From NCBI GenBank assembly GCA_050084515.1, contig CM114274.1:34844001-34908000 (forward strand): a DNA stretch of 64,000 nucleotides. Direction: 5' to 3'. The DNA is from Blasia pusilla. Its lineage: Eukaryota > Marchantiophyta > Marchantiopsida > Blasiales. The position numbers and the translations under genes were made by a program. A model generated the notes under the pieces. It was not told where the DNA came from. It did not search any database and saw only the letters and a program-made list of their open reading frames with translations. The first letter of the stretch is position 1, and the number at the start of each line of letters is the position of its first letter. Shown in pieces: positions 9,945 to 27,060 of the stretch.

Positions 9945-12900
9945 AGTTTATGTTAGAGGGAGCATTACCGTGGACGGGAAGAGAGTTGTTTGCCAGGACC
10001 GCTCGTTCGAATGGGGATGATAGGACAGTTATTGGCGGGGGATTATCGCACGATTTTATTGGAGGGGGCCATGTCCTCTTCTTGGTGAGTTGCATCCATG
10101 CCTCAACCCGCATCGGCTCCCGGTGTGGGGACCCGTGGGTCGTCTAGTCGGGATACTAAATGCCCATGTTGTCCCGAATTCTTCACTCGTTCAAGAATTC
10201 GGAACCACTTAGCGGCTAAACATCCTGACTTTGATAGATTTGGATGGGTGGTCCCTCCTGTCGACCATGGATGCTCTCCGGTGCTTCCCGCATCATCGCC
10301 CCCTCCTGAGGCATGGGAGTGGTTGAGGTCCCACCAGGGCAGCATTATAGGTCTCTTCGAGACCCGTTTTCCTTGCCCGAGGTTGTTTCATGGGATCCCC
10401 CATGCTATTCGGGATGACCTCCGCCACGCATTGCTCCTTCCCCTAGCTAGGATCGCTCTTGATCCTATGGATGAGCTCTCTTGGTACCTACTACTTCTCC
10501 TTCCATGATGGTGTCTTCGTTACACTCGGGGAGGGAAGGCCGGTCATAGAGAGGTCATGGCACGTCTGAGACGCTTTCAAGGAGGTGATTGGGAGTCTCT
10601 GCAGAGTGAGTTTGTGCCATTCGCCAGAGGTAGTAGTTCACCTGGTTTCCCGGCGGACGATCTTGGAGCAGCCAGGTTGCGACGATGTAGGACATTGGGG
10701 CGAGCCTGTGAGTACACGCGAGCTGCACGTGCTCTTCGCCCGATGGACGTGGCTCCTTCTTCAGCTGTTACCATCAATGCCCTCCGGAGGCTACATCCTC
10801 GTCCAGCGGTTGACATTCCAGCTTTTGCACGTGACTTCCATCCTGACACGGCTATATGCCTTGACCCGTCCCTCTTTGCACGGGCACTCGGACGTTCTCC
10901 GAGGATTGCGGCGGAGGTTTATGCGGTATGATGTACGAACACCTTCGTGATTGCTTTCCTTCCGAGGACACCGCTAGCGGCTTCTCCGAAGTTGCTTCAA
11001 GTTGCCTCTCACCTAGCTCGGGAGAGTGCCACAGCGATGGCCCAAGTATTAGGGGCGGGGACTTTTGGCGTTGTCTAAGGAGGGTGGTGGTATCCGTCCG
11101 ATTGCCATAGGTGAGGTGCTCTTGCGGTTGGTGAGTCGTACTCTCGCTTTGCAATTCCGTTAGGCTTTCCAGTCACATTTGAGTCCGCATCACTTTGGAG
11201 TTGCCACGCCAGCCGGATGTGAGACGGTTGCCTTAGGTTTTAGGGCTTGTCTAGATGTACATCCAGAGTGGGTGGTTCTCCAAGTGGACGTGGAGAACGC
11301 CTTCAACTCAGTATCTCGGGCTACTATATTCACAGAGTTGAGGGACGCGGGTGGCCCCATGGCGAGCCTCATTCCCTTTGTGCAGGCTTTCTATGGGGCC
11401 CCTTCGGCCCTCTATTTCCACCATGGTTGATTCGAGGAGGAGGTCACGGTCTTGGAGTCTGCTATCGGGACTTGTCAGGGTGACCCTCTGGGTGGCGCGT
11501 TGTTTGCTGTGGCTCATTACCGAGCGGTTCTTTCTACGGTGGAGGCTTTTCCGGATTGCATGTTCCCTTCGCTGGCAGATGATACTCATATTGTTGGTCC
11601 TGGAGATCTGGTTGTCCCTGCATTCGAGCACTTTTCAGCGCAGTTGGCCTATGTCGGCCTGGCAGTGAAGGTGGGAAAGTGCAAGGCTTGGTCTCCATCA
11701 GGCCTACGTGATGATCTACATTTACCCGACGGCTTCTTGCGACCTGTCGGAGGGCTTCGAGTCTTGGGAGTCCCGCTCAGGAGCCAGGACTTTGTATCGA
11801 GTTTCGTGGTTGCGGCTCTTACCGAGGATCTTCTCCACGTTGATGATCTTACGAGGATTGGTGACCCTCAAGTCGCCTTTGGCATTCTCTCTTCTTGTTT
11901 TGCTCGTAGACCTGGTTACCTCACTAGAACGGTCTGGACATCTAGTCACCTTTCTTCCCTATATAGATCCTTTGATAGGTAGCTCATGCAGGTGTTTTGG
12001 GATCTTCTAGGACCCGGCTCCTTAGAGTGCCCCATGGGGGAGTTAGCTCGTAGACAGGCCTCTTGGCCGATTTCTTTTGGTGGAGTTGGTCTTCTCTCGA
12101 CCGAGTTAGTGGCGCCCTCCGCTTTTTTAGGGAGTTGGGCCACAGTGGCACCCCTCCTTTGCTCCCGATTTTTTGTTAGAGATAGACCGCTCCTTCTACA
12201 CTACATCTCCCAGGTTGAGGATGGCTCTTTCCCACTTCAGTCTTCACTCACAGCTTGTAGAGATTCCCTTCGAGTTGAGGCCAGAGCCGTTCTCCCCACT
12301 TTCTCCTCCTTAGTTAGCTCGGGTCAGTCTGGGCTCCAATCTTCCTTGATGGAAGCCCACTTTGAGGCAATTTTAAGAGGCACTATGTCTGACGGGAATA
12401 TCCCCATGGAGGTTAGGGGGCAGGCTCATGGGTAGGGGCGCCCCCCCTTCTCCAGGATTTCCGTATCGCACCACTTACCTATACCACAGCAATGCGGTTC
12501 CGCTTGGGCCTCCCCCAACCATCGGTGGTTCGTTCGACACACTGCGAGTGTCGCCGGAGCCTGGATCCACTTGGTGTGCATTTGCACGCTGTCGATTGGG
12601 GTGAGAGGATAGCCACTCACGATGCAAAGGCGGGATATCATGTTCGTGATTGCTCGGGAGAGTGGCTTCCATGTGCAGAGAGAGAGACACTACTCCATGC
12701 GGGATTCCCATATTCGTCCGATCTCTACATGACACGAGAGGCGAGGCGGTGGTGGCGGGACGTGGTAGTCAGATCCTACGCTGGAGGCAAGCGTGTGAGC
12801 CCAAGTGGTGGCCCAAGGGCAAATGCTACAAGGAGCGGCGGGCGGCGGCGGTGAAGAAGACACATATCTGATCGACTTCACGAGGACACATCTTCATCCC

Positions 12901-13330
12901 CTCGGCCATAGAGATGTATGGGGCTATGGGGAGAGGTTCGACTCCTTCCTTTACGGATCGCGCCATCATCTCCACTCGAGAAATGGGTTGTCCTTAGCTC
13001 TGCGATTCTCTATTGCAGGCAACGGGTCTCCATAGCGTTGCGGCGTGCCAGGCTAATGGGCTTTTGCGGCTCGGCTCAGCCGGGGAGACGCGGTGCTAGA
13101 GGCCCACTTAGTAGTAGTCATAGCTCTCTTGTTGTTTGATATTGTCTCTCGCTGTTGGTGAGTTTCGTCGTTAGGGGGAATGCCCCCTTCTTCCTTTTCT
13201 GGTCTTGTTGTGGCCTTCAGGTTTTGACTCTTTGAGTCCCCCTCTTTTGTACTTCCGATGGATTTTCCATCACTCGTTTTTATCAAAGGAACCAAAAATC
13301 CCGTGAGACGGCATGCTCCGTTACCACTCA
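9945..13330 (+). mobile_element. R2-like non-LTR retrotransposon, copy A (near full length)
   Basis: One plus-strand element carries an N-terminal zinc finger, a reverse transcriptase, a cysteine/histidine cluster and a C-terminal endonuclease-like region, the architecture of non-LTR elements with a restriction-like endonuclease (R2 and relatives). The 3' end (about 13140-13290) is shared with the antisense copy at 35.4 kb: both have a G-run followed by AATGCCCC, then ACTCTTTGAGTCCCCC and TCTTTTGTA. No APE endonuclease is visible. The 5' boundary is approximate. It is dead through several stops. Confidence 0.8.
10098..12870 (+). pseudogene. R2-like polyprotein: C2H2 finger, RT, endonuclease-like region
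   Basis: At about 10160-10230 is a CCHH finger (CPCCPEFF, then HLAAKH), a likely DNA-binding motif. RT begins near 11070 (GGGIRPIAIGEVLLRLV). Motif A is LQVDVENAFNSVSR at about 11280 and motif C is SLADDTHIVG at about 11575, so the catalytic Asp residues remain. Downstream is CECRRSLDPLGVHL (about 12540), a partial Cys/His cluster as in R2 proteins. The endonuclease part near 12650-12870 is frameshifted. Stops at about 10506, 11156, 11428 and 11981 break the frame. Confidence 0.8.
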
Positions 13331-13342
13331 CCATGTGCCTAA

Positions 13343-13700
13343 GCTAAGAGGTGATCCGCCGTCGAAATGGGCGCCGGTTTCCCCCGTCGAGTCTCCGACT
13401 TCATCTCCGGTTCCGTCCATCCATGAGAAATTTGGCGGGAACAGAAGAGACGACAAGTAGGATAACTACGTCCGGCTGGAAACGCAGTACGGAAGTAACT
13501 CCGGCGCTCACTGCGCCGTCGATGACAGCCGTCGCTCGCCGTATCACAAGACAGTCCGCTTCGAGGCATTCTCCACCGTCCGTCCACACTCCCAAGAGCA
13601 CGAGTCGTCTCTCGGTAGCATCGCGATGCCGATCCCATCGAACTACGTCGGTAGGTTACCGCAGTAGACCTCTCACGCCAAACTTCGCAGTCCCTTACCG
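13343..13700 (+). other. Possible orphan exon fragment, unrecognised
   Basis: One plus frame from about 13343 reads as a Ser/Pro-rich then charged peptide (KWAPVSPVESPTSSPVP; later SPYHKTVRFEAFSTVRPHS) with only two stops over ~330 bases, and GC content is higher than in neighbours. It sits between the 3' end of LINE copy A and the MSI1 promoter. It could be the tail of a gene cut off by the LINE, or chance. I do not recognise the family. Confidence 0.25.
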
Positions 13701-13738
13701 TAGCAAAGTCCACGGCAAGAGCTACTTCACCGTCGACA

Positions 13739-17217
<3,479 letters not shown>

Positions 17218-17410
17218 ACTAGGATGCTCAAAATTTAGAATCTAGGAAGAGTATAGGTGCAACTGTTAAATGTTCAAGATCACCAAGAATTTTGGCTATG
17301 CATAGATGATCTGGGATCATGCGGGAATTGGTGGCAATGGTGAGTGTGATCTTCGTTGAGGCAGATGCCACCTACAGGAAGTCCAGGAAGATGTTCCTTC
17401 TGCATTTAGG

Positions 17411-17560
17411 ATCCAACCTTACAGCCATTGCAGCGGTCTGTCAAGGTATCTTTCCAATAATCCGATCACAATTCACTTGACACAAGGTTCCAACCTTACA
17501 GCCATTGCGGTGGTCTGTCAAGGTTTCATGCAATAATTGGATCACAATGCACACAACACG
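17411..17560. repeat. ~73 bp tandem duplication downstream of MSI1
   Basis: Two adjacent units each read CCAACCTTACAGCCATTGC, then GGTCTGTCAAGGT, then CAATAAT and GATCACAAT with a few differences. They lie 200-340 bases after the MSI1 stop codon, so may be in its 3' UTR or beyond. Confidence 0.7.
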
Positions 17561-18843
17561 AAGTGCTGATTCTTTATTGCAAGCATGCCTGCAGACTAAC
17601 GCTAGAAATGCGTTTTGTCAGGGTTGGGCAGTTTGTTCATTGAGGTAATGGAGATTGACTTGCCTTGCCCGTGATTGACTACTCTTGTATCTCTTGTGTA
17701 AGTTATGCCTACTTTTGACACCTCTCGAAAGTGCATGCACAACTTAACAATTGGTAGGGTTGATGTGAACCTTCCAAAGTTCCTGAAATTGAAGTCACTC
17801 TCACTATTCAACAGAGCTTTTGATATGTCTCTTTTTATGGTTTCTATTTCTAAGTCAGCCCCCCCCTATTGTGCCCATGGGGTGAAAAGACTCACCAGTC
17901 AGGCCATACAGCCCGCTGCGACGTTCACTCCAAGGTCACTTCCTGGACTCATGATTGATACTCCAATTGTCAATAGTGCGTGCAGACAAATCCTGTCCAG
18001 TAGCTGCCTCCACCTGAGCCACCGGAGCCAAAGGCCGTCTTTACTACCACGGTTGTCAAATCTACATTCATCTTGTAAATGTCTTCATAACCTTTAAGGG
18101 GAAACCTTAATATGGCCCTTGGACCGTTCTTACAGTGCACAGGTTAAATGTCTAGGAAGTAGAGGTATTGGAGATGGAAATCTGTGCAATGTAAAAGCGG
18201 TCTCTTTTGATCCTTTAGAGTCAAGTTTTGACTGCCATTTTTAGCCAATTAAATTATTGCTGCCTGTGCTGGGATGAGTTTGTGTTCATTTAGTATGAGT
18301 CAAGTTTGGGGTTGGTTTGGATCATTCTCGATCGATTTGAAATTAGCCAAATTAATATGGTTAATTTAAACTATTTTATTCATGGATGTTAATATGAAAA
18401 TTGCTGGATACACTTTTAATTCTAGAATTTCAACATTTCAAAAGATAAAGGATAATAATAAGGATGAATAATATATTTATACCACTTTATTGTAAAATAA
18501 ATCTAAAAAATAAACCTCAAAAGAGGAGTAAAAAATGTGTGAAAGAATGCAAAAAAAGATGAAAACAAGCCAATGAACATATCAACTCAACATGTTCTAT
18601 GAATGATAGGTTGAAACAAATTTGACAAGCACACGAGTGGTTGAGCTGAAGCGAGTGATTGATGAGGCGAGCGACCTCCCATCATTTTTACATGATGCAT
18701 CAATGCCATGGTTTGTGTTCGATGTAAGGCCATTGAAATGCATTCCAAGAAATAAATAGTAATTATCCAGAGGGAAGGATTACAGGTAGGGGCAAGGTGA
18801 TGATTTTGGAAGGAATGGTGAGCATATGTTTTCAGGAAAAATA
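17561..18843. other. No gene seen
   Basis: The region becomes increasingly AT-rich after 18300. I find no recognisable coding or RNA gene. Part of 18587-18843 may be degraded LINE sequence continuing from the fragment at 18844-19224. Confidence 0.45.
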
Positions 18844-19224
18844 TCAAAAGATGTGTAAATGATCGAATACTTCTATTATAAAAAGAATAAATTCATTAGT
18901 CGTATGTCTCACATCATGATTTAACTCTTTGATTTGTATTGCAGCTTCAGCCACCAAACTTTTGGAATGTGCGGCTCGACACACCAAGTCAGAACATGTT
19001 GGATCAGTAATCACCACATCATCTAATGTTCGGAATCCACCTCGAGACATAACAAGATCCACTCTCCGACGAGAGGTTGCTTGTGTGGTTGAAAGTAGGA
19101 CATGGAGTTGCTCTTGCCCAACGGTGTATCCTGTAGTACGAGCCACCGATGCTACCGCCTCTCTAATGACGTCATGTGTCATTAGATAGGCTTCTAACTT
19201 GACTTTTTGAAAAAATCTTAACAT
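18844..19224 (-). pseudogene. LINE restriction-like endonuclease fragment
   Basis: A 126 aa open frame matches the C-terminal endonuclease region of R2-like plant LINEs. It reads RTTGYTVGQEQLHVLL, then RRRVDLVMSRGGF, LDDVVITDPTCSDLV and later QIKE. The Asp in RVDLV, the Asp in LDDVVITDP and the Lys in QIKE fit a PD-(D/E)XK pattern. It aligns block by block with LINE copy C but is clearly a different subfamily. No RT is seen next to it. Confidence 0.65.
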
Positions 19225-20060
<836 letters not shown>

Positions 20061-20332
20061 GTCTATTGTAGACCGCTTGAGGGTGAAGGTCTGACGGATG
20101 TACACGAGGGTGTTGGGTTGTCGAAGGAGGAGGAAATTATTCAAGTACATGCCTAAACCGGTTTTCTAGAGGTTCCAATGCTAAGGCGTCAACATGTATT
20201 CGTTTCCACTTGCATTACTACTTAATTTCATTTTGTACTTTCATGTGTTCTTAAGATGGAGTTCCTTGGGTTCATGTCTAGGACTCTTTTACATGCAATC
20301 ATGTGGGAGTGTGCAAGGTGGGTATCATTTAG

Positions 20333-20734
20333 ATGTCACTGACTCTTCGGACGAGGATGGGTGCTTGCCCAACAAGAAACAAGTCTGAGATTTTCCGAAA
20401 CAAGGTAAGAGTCAATAGCACTAGCAGGAAGACTTCAGAGTCTTCCCAGTTAGGGGATGAAAACCACTCATATAGAAATCCAACAAAAAAGCTGAAGAAG
20501 CCTCATATTGTTGATGCAAGTGTAACTAGGAGGATGTCACCAAGGCTGTCTACGAAACTAGTGCCAGAGGCCTCTAAACACGTTGGAGACCTGGGAGGTG
20601 ATGAATCATCACCAAGCCGTGACCATGTAAAGAGCAAGCACACTTGTGTCGCTCCTAAAGCAACGTGCCAACGCCACCCGTTCTACCCTATCGCAGAAAA
20701 TTTTCCTCCAAGACTGTGGAACCAACAAAGATGA
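20333..20734 (+). other. Unrecognised 133-codon open frame, basic
   Basis: The frame encodes a Lys/Ser-rich peptide (NPTKKLKKPHIVDASVTRRM; RLSTKLVPEASKHVGDLGGD). I recognise no domain. An AG preceding GTGTAACTAGG and other splice-like sites exist, but nothing decides for a gene. It could be part of a degraded transposon. Confidence 0.2.
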
Positions 20735-23700
20735 CGACTACTTTGACACAAGCATGTCTTGCGGAGCTCGTTGATGACCAGGTACAGTGTTGTGGCCCAA
20801 TGCCCCTAATCTCTATTGAATGAAAGTCTCCTATACACTTCAACTACTAATATATGTGGGGTTCAGTTTTTAATGCACACGGAATTGGAGTGTGTCCCCT
20901 TCATTGAGAGGTACTAATTTTGTTTCATGGCATGTCTCAGATTTTGGCTAGTGCAACACGACGGAAGGAGAAATGACAATTAGTGAGCTGCTAAACAGGG
21001 AGAACTCATAAATATTGTGCAATCTTGATTTTATTTTATTTTATTCCTTTGGTGTTTGTACATCTTTGGCATTAGTAGGGTTCAAGAAGTGATAGTGAAA
21101 AAACTGGTATGAGCTCACTTTCGGACGCAACTGGCTTAGGTCCACACCACTTCAGAGGATATAAGTTCCCTAACTGGAAAGGAAAAAACCACTATTATCC
21201 ATGACGAGGTAACAATGCCATGCTCATTTGATTTTACATGCTATACATAGTGTTGGTTGGTGAATACTACTCGATTCACTCACTCACTTTTTCGTTTAGG
21301 TTTTTGTGCCAACATAGAAAGAAACTCCATCTAAGCGTGTATCAAGAAACAATCTCGCGTGAGATAGACTCAGGTAAGGAAATATTAGATGACTTGTTCA
21401 CATAGGGTTCCTTGGGGTTTTTCTTCCCCTTTTACCGCCATGCCCATATGTGTCCTTGGTGCCTTGCATTCAATGGCCACTTATGTTGTTGGCCTATGTA
21501 AGGAAAAACGTGATTTGAGGGGTGTTTTGCACTACTTGTGCACCATTCAACCCTTCCACATCCACACTCGCTGATCGTGAGAATGGTAGGTTCAAATCCA
21601 CACTTATTCCACACTTTGGGACGCCTAAAATGCAGCCCCATCCCTAATTTAATCTTTTGGACGGTGTGAACTCAAGGTAAAAATGTGAGGTAGTGGGTTC
21701 TTGTTACCTAATAAGTATTGGACTTTGCTTCCTATATGTCTTGCAGGATGAACTATGTGATTTTGCTCTTATGGAAAATACATGGATCGCGACAACGGAG
21801 TGGATTTTGTTCATCTTCCATTTTTTAGCCATGTGAGCCATGTTATCAATAGTTTGAAGCTTTGTTGCAATCTTCATTAAAGTGGACCCTATTTTGTAAA
21901 CTTTCCATTTTGTATGGGTTTAGACGTAGGGTTCCCAATACATGGAACAAAAATGCCATGTCACTTGGATTTCTGTTACATGGCATACCAATTTTGTACA
22001 CATTCCTTTTTCACAATGTGTCGTAACTCATTAATTAATGCGTATGAGATGTCAAGACCATCCATTTTTGTGATTCCACTTCTTTGTGAACAAGTGGTGA
22101 ATGCTATAATGATGGGCCACGGTCAATCTCTCTGCGTAAGAGTATGGTTGTGTAATGTTGAAATGCATTTATGCATGTGGATGGATGAAATCTGGCAAAG
22201 TCTTGACCTAACCATTTTTTAACCCTACCCATTTCGATAAAACTCTTAATATTGAAATATCATAACGTTTGAAAAAAAGGGCCAAAAAAATGGAAATGAA
22301 AACATTTGGGATCCCTTTCACTTGCGGCCAGAATCCAATGTTATCAAGCTCCAATCGAGCTTCAAGTAAAAATGTGCATATGGATGGTTGACAATGGACA
22401 ATATTTGTGCCTACCCATTTTTTAACTCTTTCCATTTGGAAGCTACTCTAGATATTTAACGCTCAACAATGACAGAGGCTCACTACATCATTTGGGTATA
22501 CTTTTTCACTTGTGGCGAGATGAAAATGGGTATCAGTGTCGAATTTATTGTTGCCCACCTTTGAAACAATTTTTGGATACAAATTAAATGTGGTCAGTGG
22601 TAACTACGATCCTAGATTGACATGCATAAATTCTCATAATTTTGAGTAATTTGTTTACTCCGGTGTTCAGAGGAATGGATACAAAAAGGGACTCAGTGAC
22701 AGCACTTGGGTACATCCTTAACACCAATGGGACACCATTATGCTCATCGGTCACTGTGGTTGTAGACCATCCTACACAAACTTTGACTATTTGGAGTAAT
22801 TTGTTCACAGGATAAGGTCACTTGGTACTCGATGGAGGCAATTGGGTATCCTTTGATACCAGCCTGGAGATAAATGTAGTCATTTGAAATTTATATGGCT
22901 TTGGATCCTGAGGTGTTTGCTAGTTTATTTTGTGTAATCTGTGTAATATCGTTATTTAGAGGTTTGAGTGAAGATATGACTGAACGCAGGTGTTTGGGCG
23001 TTTAGGGTAGCCTTTCATACCTATACCTGCTCATAGCATAGTGTAGTTAAAGCCCAAAAACATATAGACATTCCTTATAACCAGATTATAAATTCAGACA
23101 GTGCACAAATAGTATAGTCACCAAATTTTTGTTATGGATTTCAGTTTGTATGTTTGATGCAGCTTGTGGATATAGTCTGAATTCTTCCATGAGGTAAGTA
23201 GATGCCTTGGAAAATAGCATATTGCACACGACTTGGAGGGATCAAGTGAGATTTGGATGCAAGGGTTGGAGTATCCAACTTATGGCTTCCTGATGTAACT
23301 CGATTTGCTTGCCCTTGAACTTGATTTTTTTCTTTCAGGTTGAAAGGTGATAGAGAAGAATCTACAAGCAATGGAGGAAAATTATTAGGTCTGCACCTAC
23401 CTCTTCTATGGATAACTTCAACCTGATCAATCTTCCTTTTCAAAGACCTCTCCACTGGGCCATTGGCTATAAAGCTTGCTAGACGCTTTAGACGTGCTAT
23501 TGGAAGTACACCGACATTGGACGCGATTCTGGCCTTGAAGGTGAGTAAGGATTCATACAACAACTTCATTTGTTGTAAAGTGTGGTCTAGTATAATTTAC
23601 TTGCATTGAGCACCTTCAATGCATCCCATAGTTTTTTTGTAAAACTTGCTGAATATCTTGAGCGGTACATTTGCTTATGCTGGTGCTCCCCTTGTCAAGA

Positions 23701-23899
23701 TGTTGATCATATGGAAAGAAGTAACTTATGTGGTCAAAATTGATGTCATTTGAGTAAGAGGAGGTGGATCCGCTTGATGCTTTTACAAGGACTTCAAGAC
23801 CACCCGCTTTTGTTCCAAATTTTGCGCCAAGATTTTAGAGGACTTGCATTTCTGTGTGGTCGGACAGTAGAAAACACTTCACCTGCACATTATTAGATT
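20735..23899. other. No gene recognised
   Basis: AT-rich, with several short repeated phrases; for example CTTTGACTATTTGGAGTAATTTG at 22780-22805 resembles TTTTGAGTAATTTG at 22641-22654. A 142-codon minus frame at 23141-23569 (QVEVIHRRGRCRPNNFPPL) lies downstream of the MULE remnant and may be its C-terminal part, but I cannot support this by family motifs. Confidence 0.4.
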
Positions 23900-25650
23900 G
23901 TGGTCATGTTTTTTGGAGCAGGAGAACACATAATGCAAAGTCCTACAATCGAAATTAAAGAAACCATACAACACACCTTTCTTATCAACCCAATTTAATT
24001 GCATGATTATATGGTGCTTGTAAGTGAAACCTTTTTGAGCATAAGAACAAGTGCATGCACTATCTTTTGATTCGTAGTCATAAATGGAGTGGCAGAGACC
24101 AGGATTTGTCTTACTCTATGCCTTGGCATATTTTCTACCTTCGTGCAATTCAAACACAACATGTTCATCAAGAATAGCTTTAGCATTCTTTATGGCCACA
24201 GTGATAACTCCGTGGATGGCCTTGTTCCACACCCTACCCTCGGACTTCAAGAGAGCCATATACTAGAAAAATGATTCATCTCATTGGTTAGAATGGAAAG
24301 TGGAAAAATGATGAATTGAGTACCCTTTGACGGCTTCCTTGCGCGAAGATGTGTTTTCAAGGTAGCATGCCACCTTTCTATTATTGCACTGGTATCTTGG
24401 GCAGATGTGGTTTTGATGTTATACCCCTTTGCCCATGTGGACAATTTGGGATGTCAATAACTAGCATAGTATTTCACAAAGTGCATCTTTGAATTGGTAT
24501 GCTTCTGGATGAGCTTGATAGACTCTTGGGCTAGATCTGCAATGTACATTCAATCTTTGTAACCTAAAATATATGTAGTGTATATTCACATGCAATGCTT
24601 GTAGGTAGGAAGGTAAATGGGCTAGTGCTTATTGGTTACACATACACATGTCAGCATCACGGATGTTCATGACTTTGCCAAGATTTGGTTCATTTATGTT
24701 TTGGTGATTGCACATCTAACACGTTGCTGGAGTTTTCAGGGCCAACTCTTCCTCACATGCCATATACAAATTCAAATTGTGAGCAGAAATTGCAATCTTA
24801 AAAAAGGAGTGTAAAAATCATAAATTTATGTATTAGCTCACCTCATACATGTTAGTTCCATGGATGGCATCAATGCTAATGGCACCACCTTCTCCAAATC
24901 AATCGAGAATTTGTAGCATCCACAGTGTTGAGAATACATGATTCGGGTGTCTTAGAACCCACATCTGAACCACTATTGCATTATGTGTATCGTCGTCTCC
25001 GCCTTCTTGCTTCACACTGCGTTCTTAATTTTTAGAATATCTTGATGTGTGAATAAGGCGTCTCTTGCTAGAGTGTTGTTCCCATAAATGATGTTTCCCA
25101 TACAATGTCTAATCCACTTTGTATGCATTTTCATGATGTGGTGGGAAGAGATACTCACATGCAGCAGATGCTCCACAAAGTCTCGACATGTGGAGCTCAA
25201 CTTTGGGGCTAGGTTGGAATTTCAGACATAAGAAGTCTCATCTAAATCACCGTGACAATATCTACCATCTCTATCTATGTGTTGGTCTTGAAGGAAAAAA
25301 ATTAGCATAGTACTAGGTCTATCATAAAGAGATATTGCAACAAAACGGCATTGGCACCCCCTTCCTTGTGATAAACCTAATTGTCTAAGTTGGCTCTCCG
25401 ATCTACTACCTTTCCCACCATGATTCCTAATGTTTTCGTTATAGCTTTGAGGGGGGGAAGTCCTTCCAAACCATCTTGCGCCAATCTTGTGATCCATCGG
25501 CACACCAATAGTAACCTCGAACAACTCATGGACAATAATTAGAGAAAAAACCATTGGTCCCAGATCTCGTGCGATCGGTCCAATGACATTCGTGAGTGAA
25601 ACCTTTGCATATGCTTGATGCACACAAAAACAAAGTTCAAAAGGGTGGCA
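23900..25650 (-). pseudogene. Decayed MULE-like transposase
   Basis: Three blocks occur in order on the minus strand. At 25623-25222 a Cys/His-containing N-terminal block reads GRGCQCRFVAISLYDRPST, then YCHGDLDE. At 25200-25012 is LSSTCRDFVEHLLHVSIS, then DALFTHQDILKIKN. At about 24444-24290 is YNIKTTSAQDTSAIIERWHA, then TLKTHLRARKPSK. Near 24050-23990 is CTCSYAQKGFTYKHH, which resembles a SWIM finger (CxC...CxH) with Tyr in place of the third Cys. This arrangement resembles Mutator-like transposases known in plants. Frames are broken. Terminal inverted repeats were not found. Confidence 0.55.
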
Positions 25651-26409
25651 AAAAGGAGATCTTACAAAAAAATTGTGAAGTTCTCACCTCACGATCTATG
25701 ACAAAGAGAACATCAACTTTGAGAAAGGAAAAATGGACCCCACATTGAAAGTCGTAGGAGGGAAAGGCAAGCTCTTAGCGTGCATGATAGTGACACTTAA
25801 GAGGTCAACCTTTTCACTTCTTTCTCTAACCATAACTTCCATCTTGGACTTGTATACTTAGACAATCTAGTTTGAATATTTTGAAGATTCATTTCTGTAC
25901 TCTCTTTGTTCAAATTTGGGATACCCTAACAAGACTCTAAGAGTCTAATTGTGTTTGAGGTAAAAAATATTAATCTTATTTGTGTCACAATATATGGAAA
26001 TAGGAGAACGAGCCAAGTGGGGTTAATTTTAGCTTCAAATTGCTAACAATTCGCTAAAAAATCCAATGTATTTACATTTTAGATTGAAAAGTTAATTAAT
26101 AAGTTATACTAAGCTAAAGTTGCTAATCTTGCATCATGAGTAAAAATATTCTTGGGAAAAAATCCTTTGAATTTTTTTGAAGAGTTGAGTATCTCCTGTT
26201 CTTTTAAGATTTTAGAATTTTTATTTTCATTTTCCAAAAAAACAAAGATTTATGTTAAAAATGGAGAGTATTGGAATTTGGAAGTGAAGTATGAACGAGC
26301 TTATGAACTAGTGTGCGACTCTTTTCCCCACCCCTTCTCAATAAGTGCTAGAATTTATTTATTTTTAATATTTATAGAGTCCATTGTAACATTAGAGGTG
26401 TGAGAGTTC
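25651..26409. other. No gene seen
   Basis: AT-rich spacer without a recognisable feature. Confidence 0.5.
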
Positions 26410-27060
26410 ACTCCGAATCAAAAGGGTGTTTCGGCACAACTACAAATACTCATTTAAAAGATTTTTTAGGCCATAACATTTTCAAGCTAAGAGAATTGTG
26501 TGTTTACGTATGTCTTCTGTGCATAGGACCCCCTTGTCCACGTCCGAATTTTACTCAGCCTTACATTTGAGCCCAGATGAAAGGGATGTTGTGGCACAAC
26601 TACATTTAAGAGATCTTTTGAGACTATTACATTGTCAAGGAGTTGTATGTGTTTGCATATGTCCGCACATAGGACCCCCTTGTCCTTGTGGGGATTTTAC
26701 TCGACCCTACATTTGAGCCCCCACAAGACGGGTGTTGAGACACAACTACAAACCTTCATTTAAAAGATCATTTGAGGCCATTACATAGTATTACTAATAT
26801 GCAAAAAAAACACTTAAATATTCATGCTATCTTACGCTGAAATATGTGCTTAAAACCCATTTTAGGGTGCTTCAGATTAGAGATGACCCATAATATAGGA
26901 GTAGAACTGTAATCATTTTTCAAACAACGAAGCAAATACGCTTTAGCCTTAGCCATGAAGATTTTTCGCTAAAAGAGTTGCATGTGGTTACACATGTCCG
27001 TACATAAGACCCTCTTGTCCACGTGGGTATTTTACTCGACCCTACATTTGAGCCTAAATG
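26410..27060. repeat. Degenerate tandem repeat, ~140-150 bp unit, three to four copies
   Basis: The recurring order is: gGTGTT-GGCACAACTACA, CATTTAAAAGAT, GAGGCCATTACAT, GTTGxATGTGTTTxCATATGTC, CATAGGACCCCCTTGTCC and TTTTACTCGACCCTACATTTG. Copies start near 26425, 26580, 26715 and, in part, 26955. An insertion or divergence interrupts the third copy at about 26800-26950. Confidence 0.7.
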
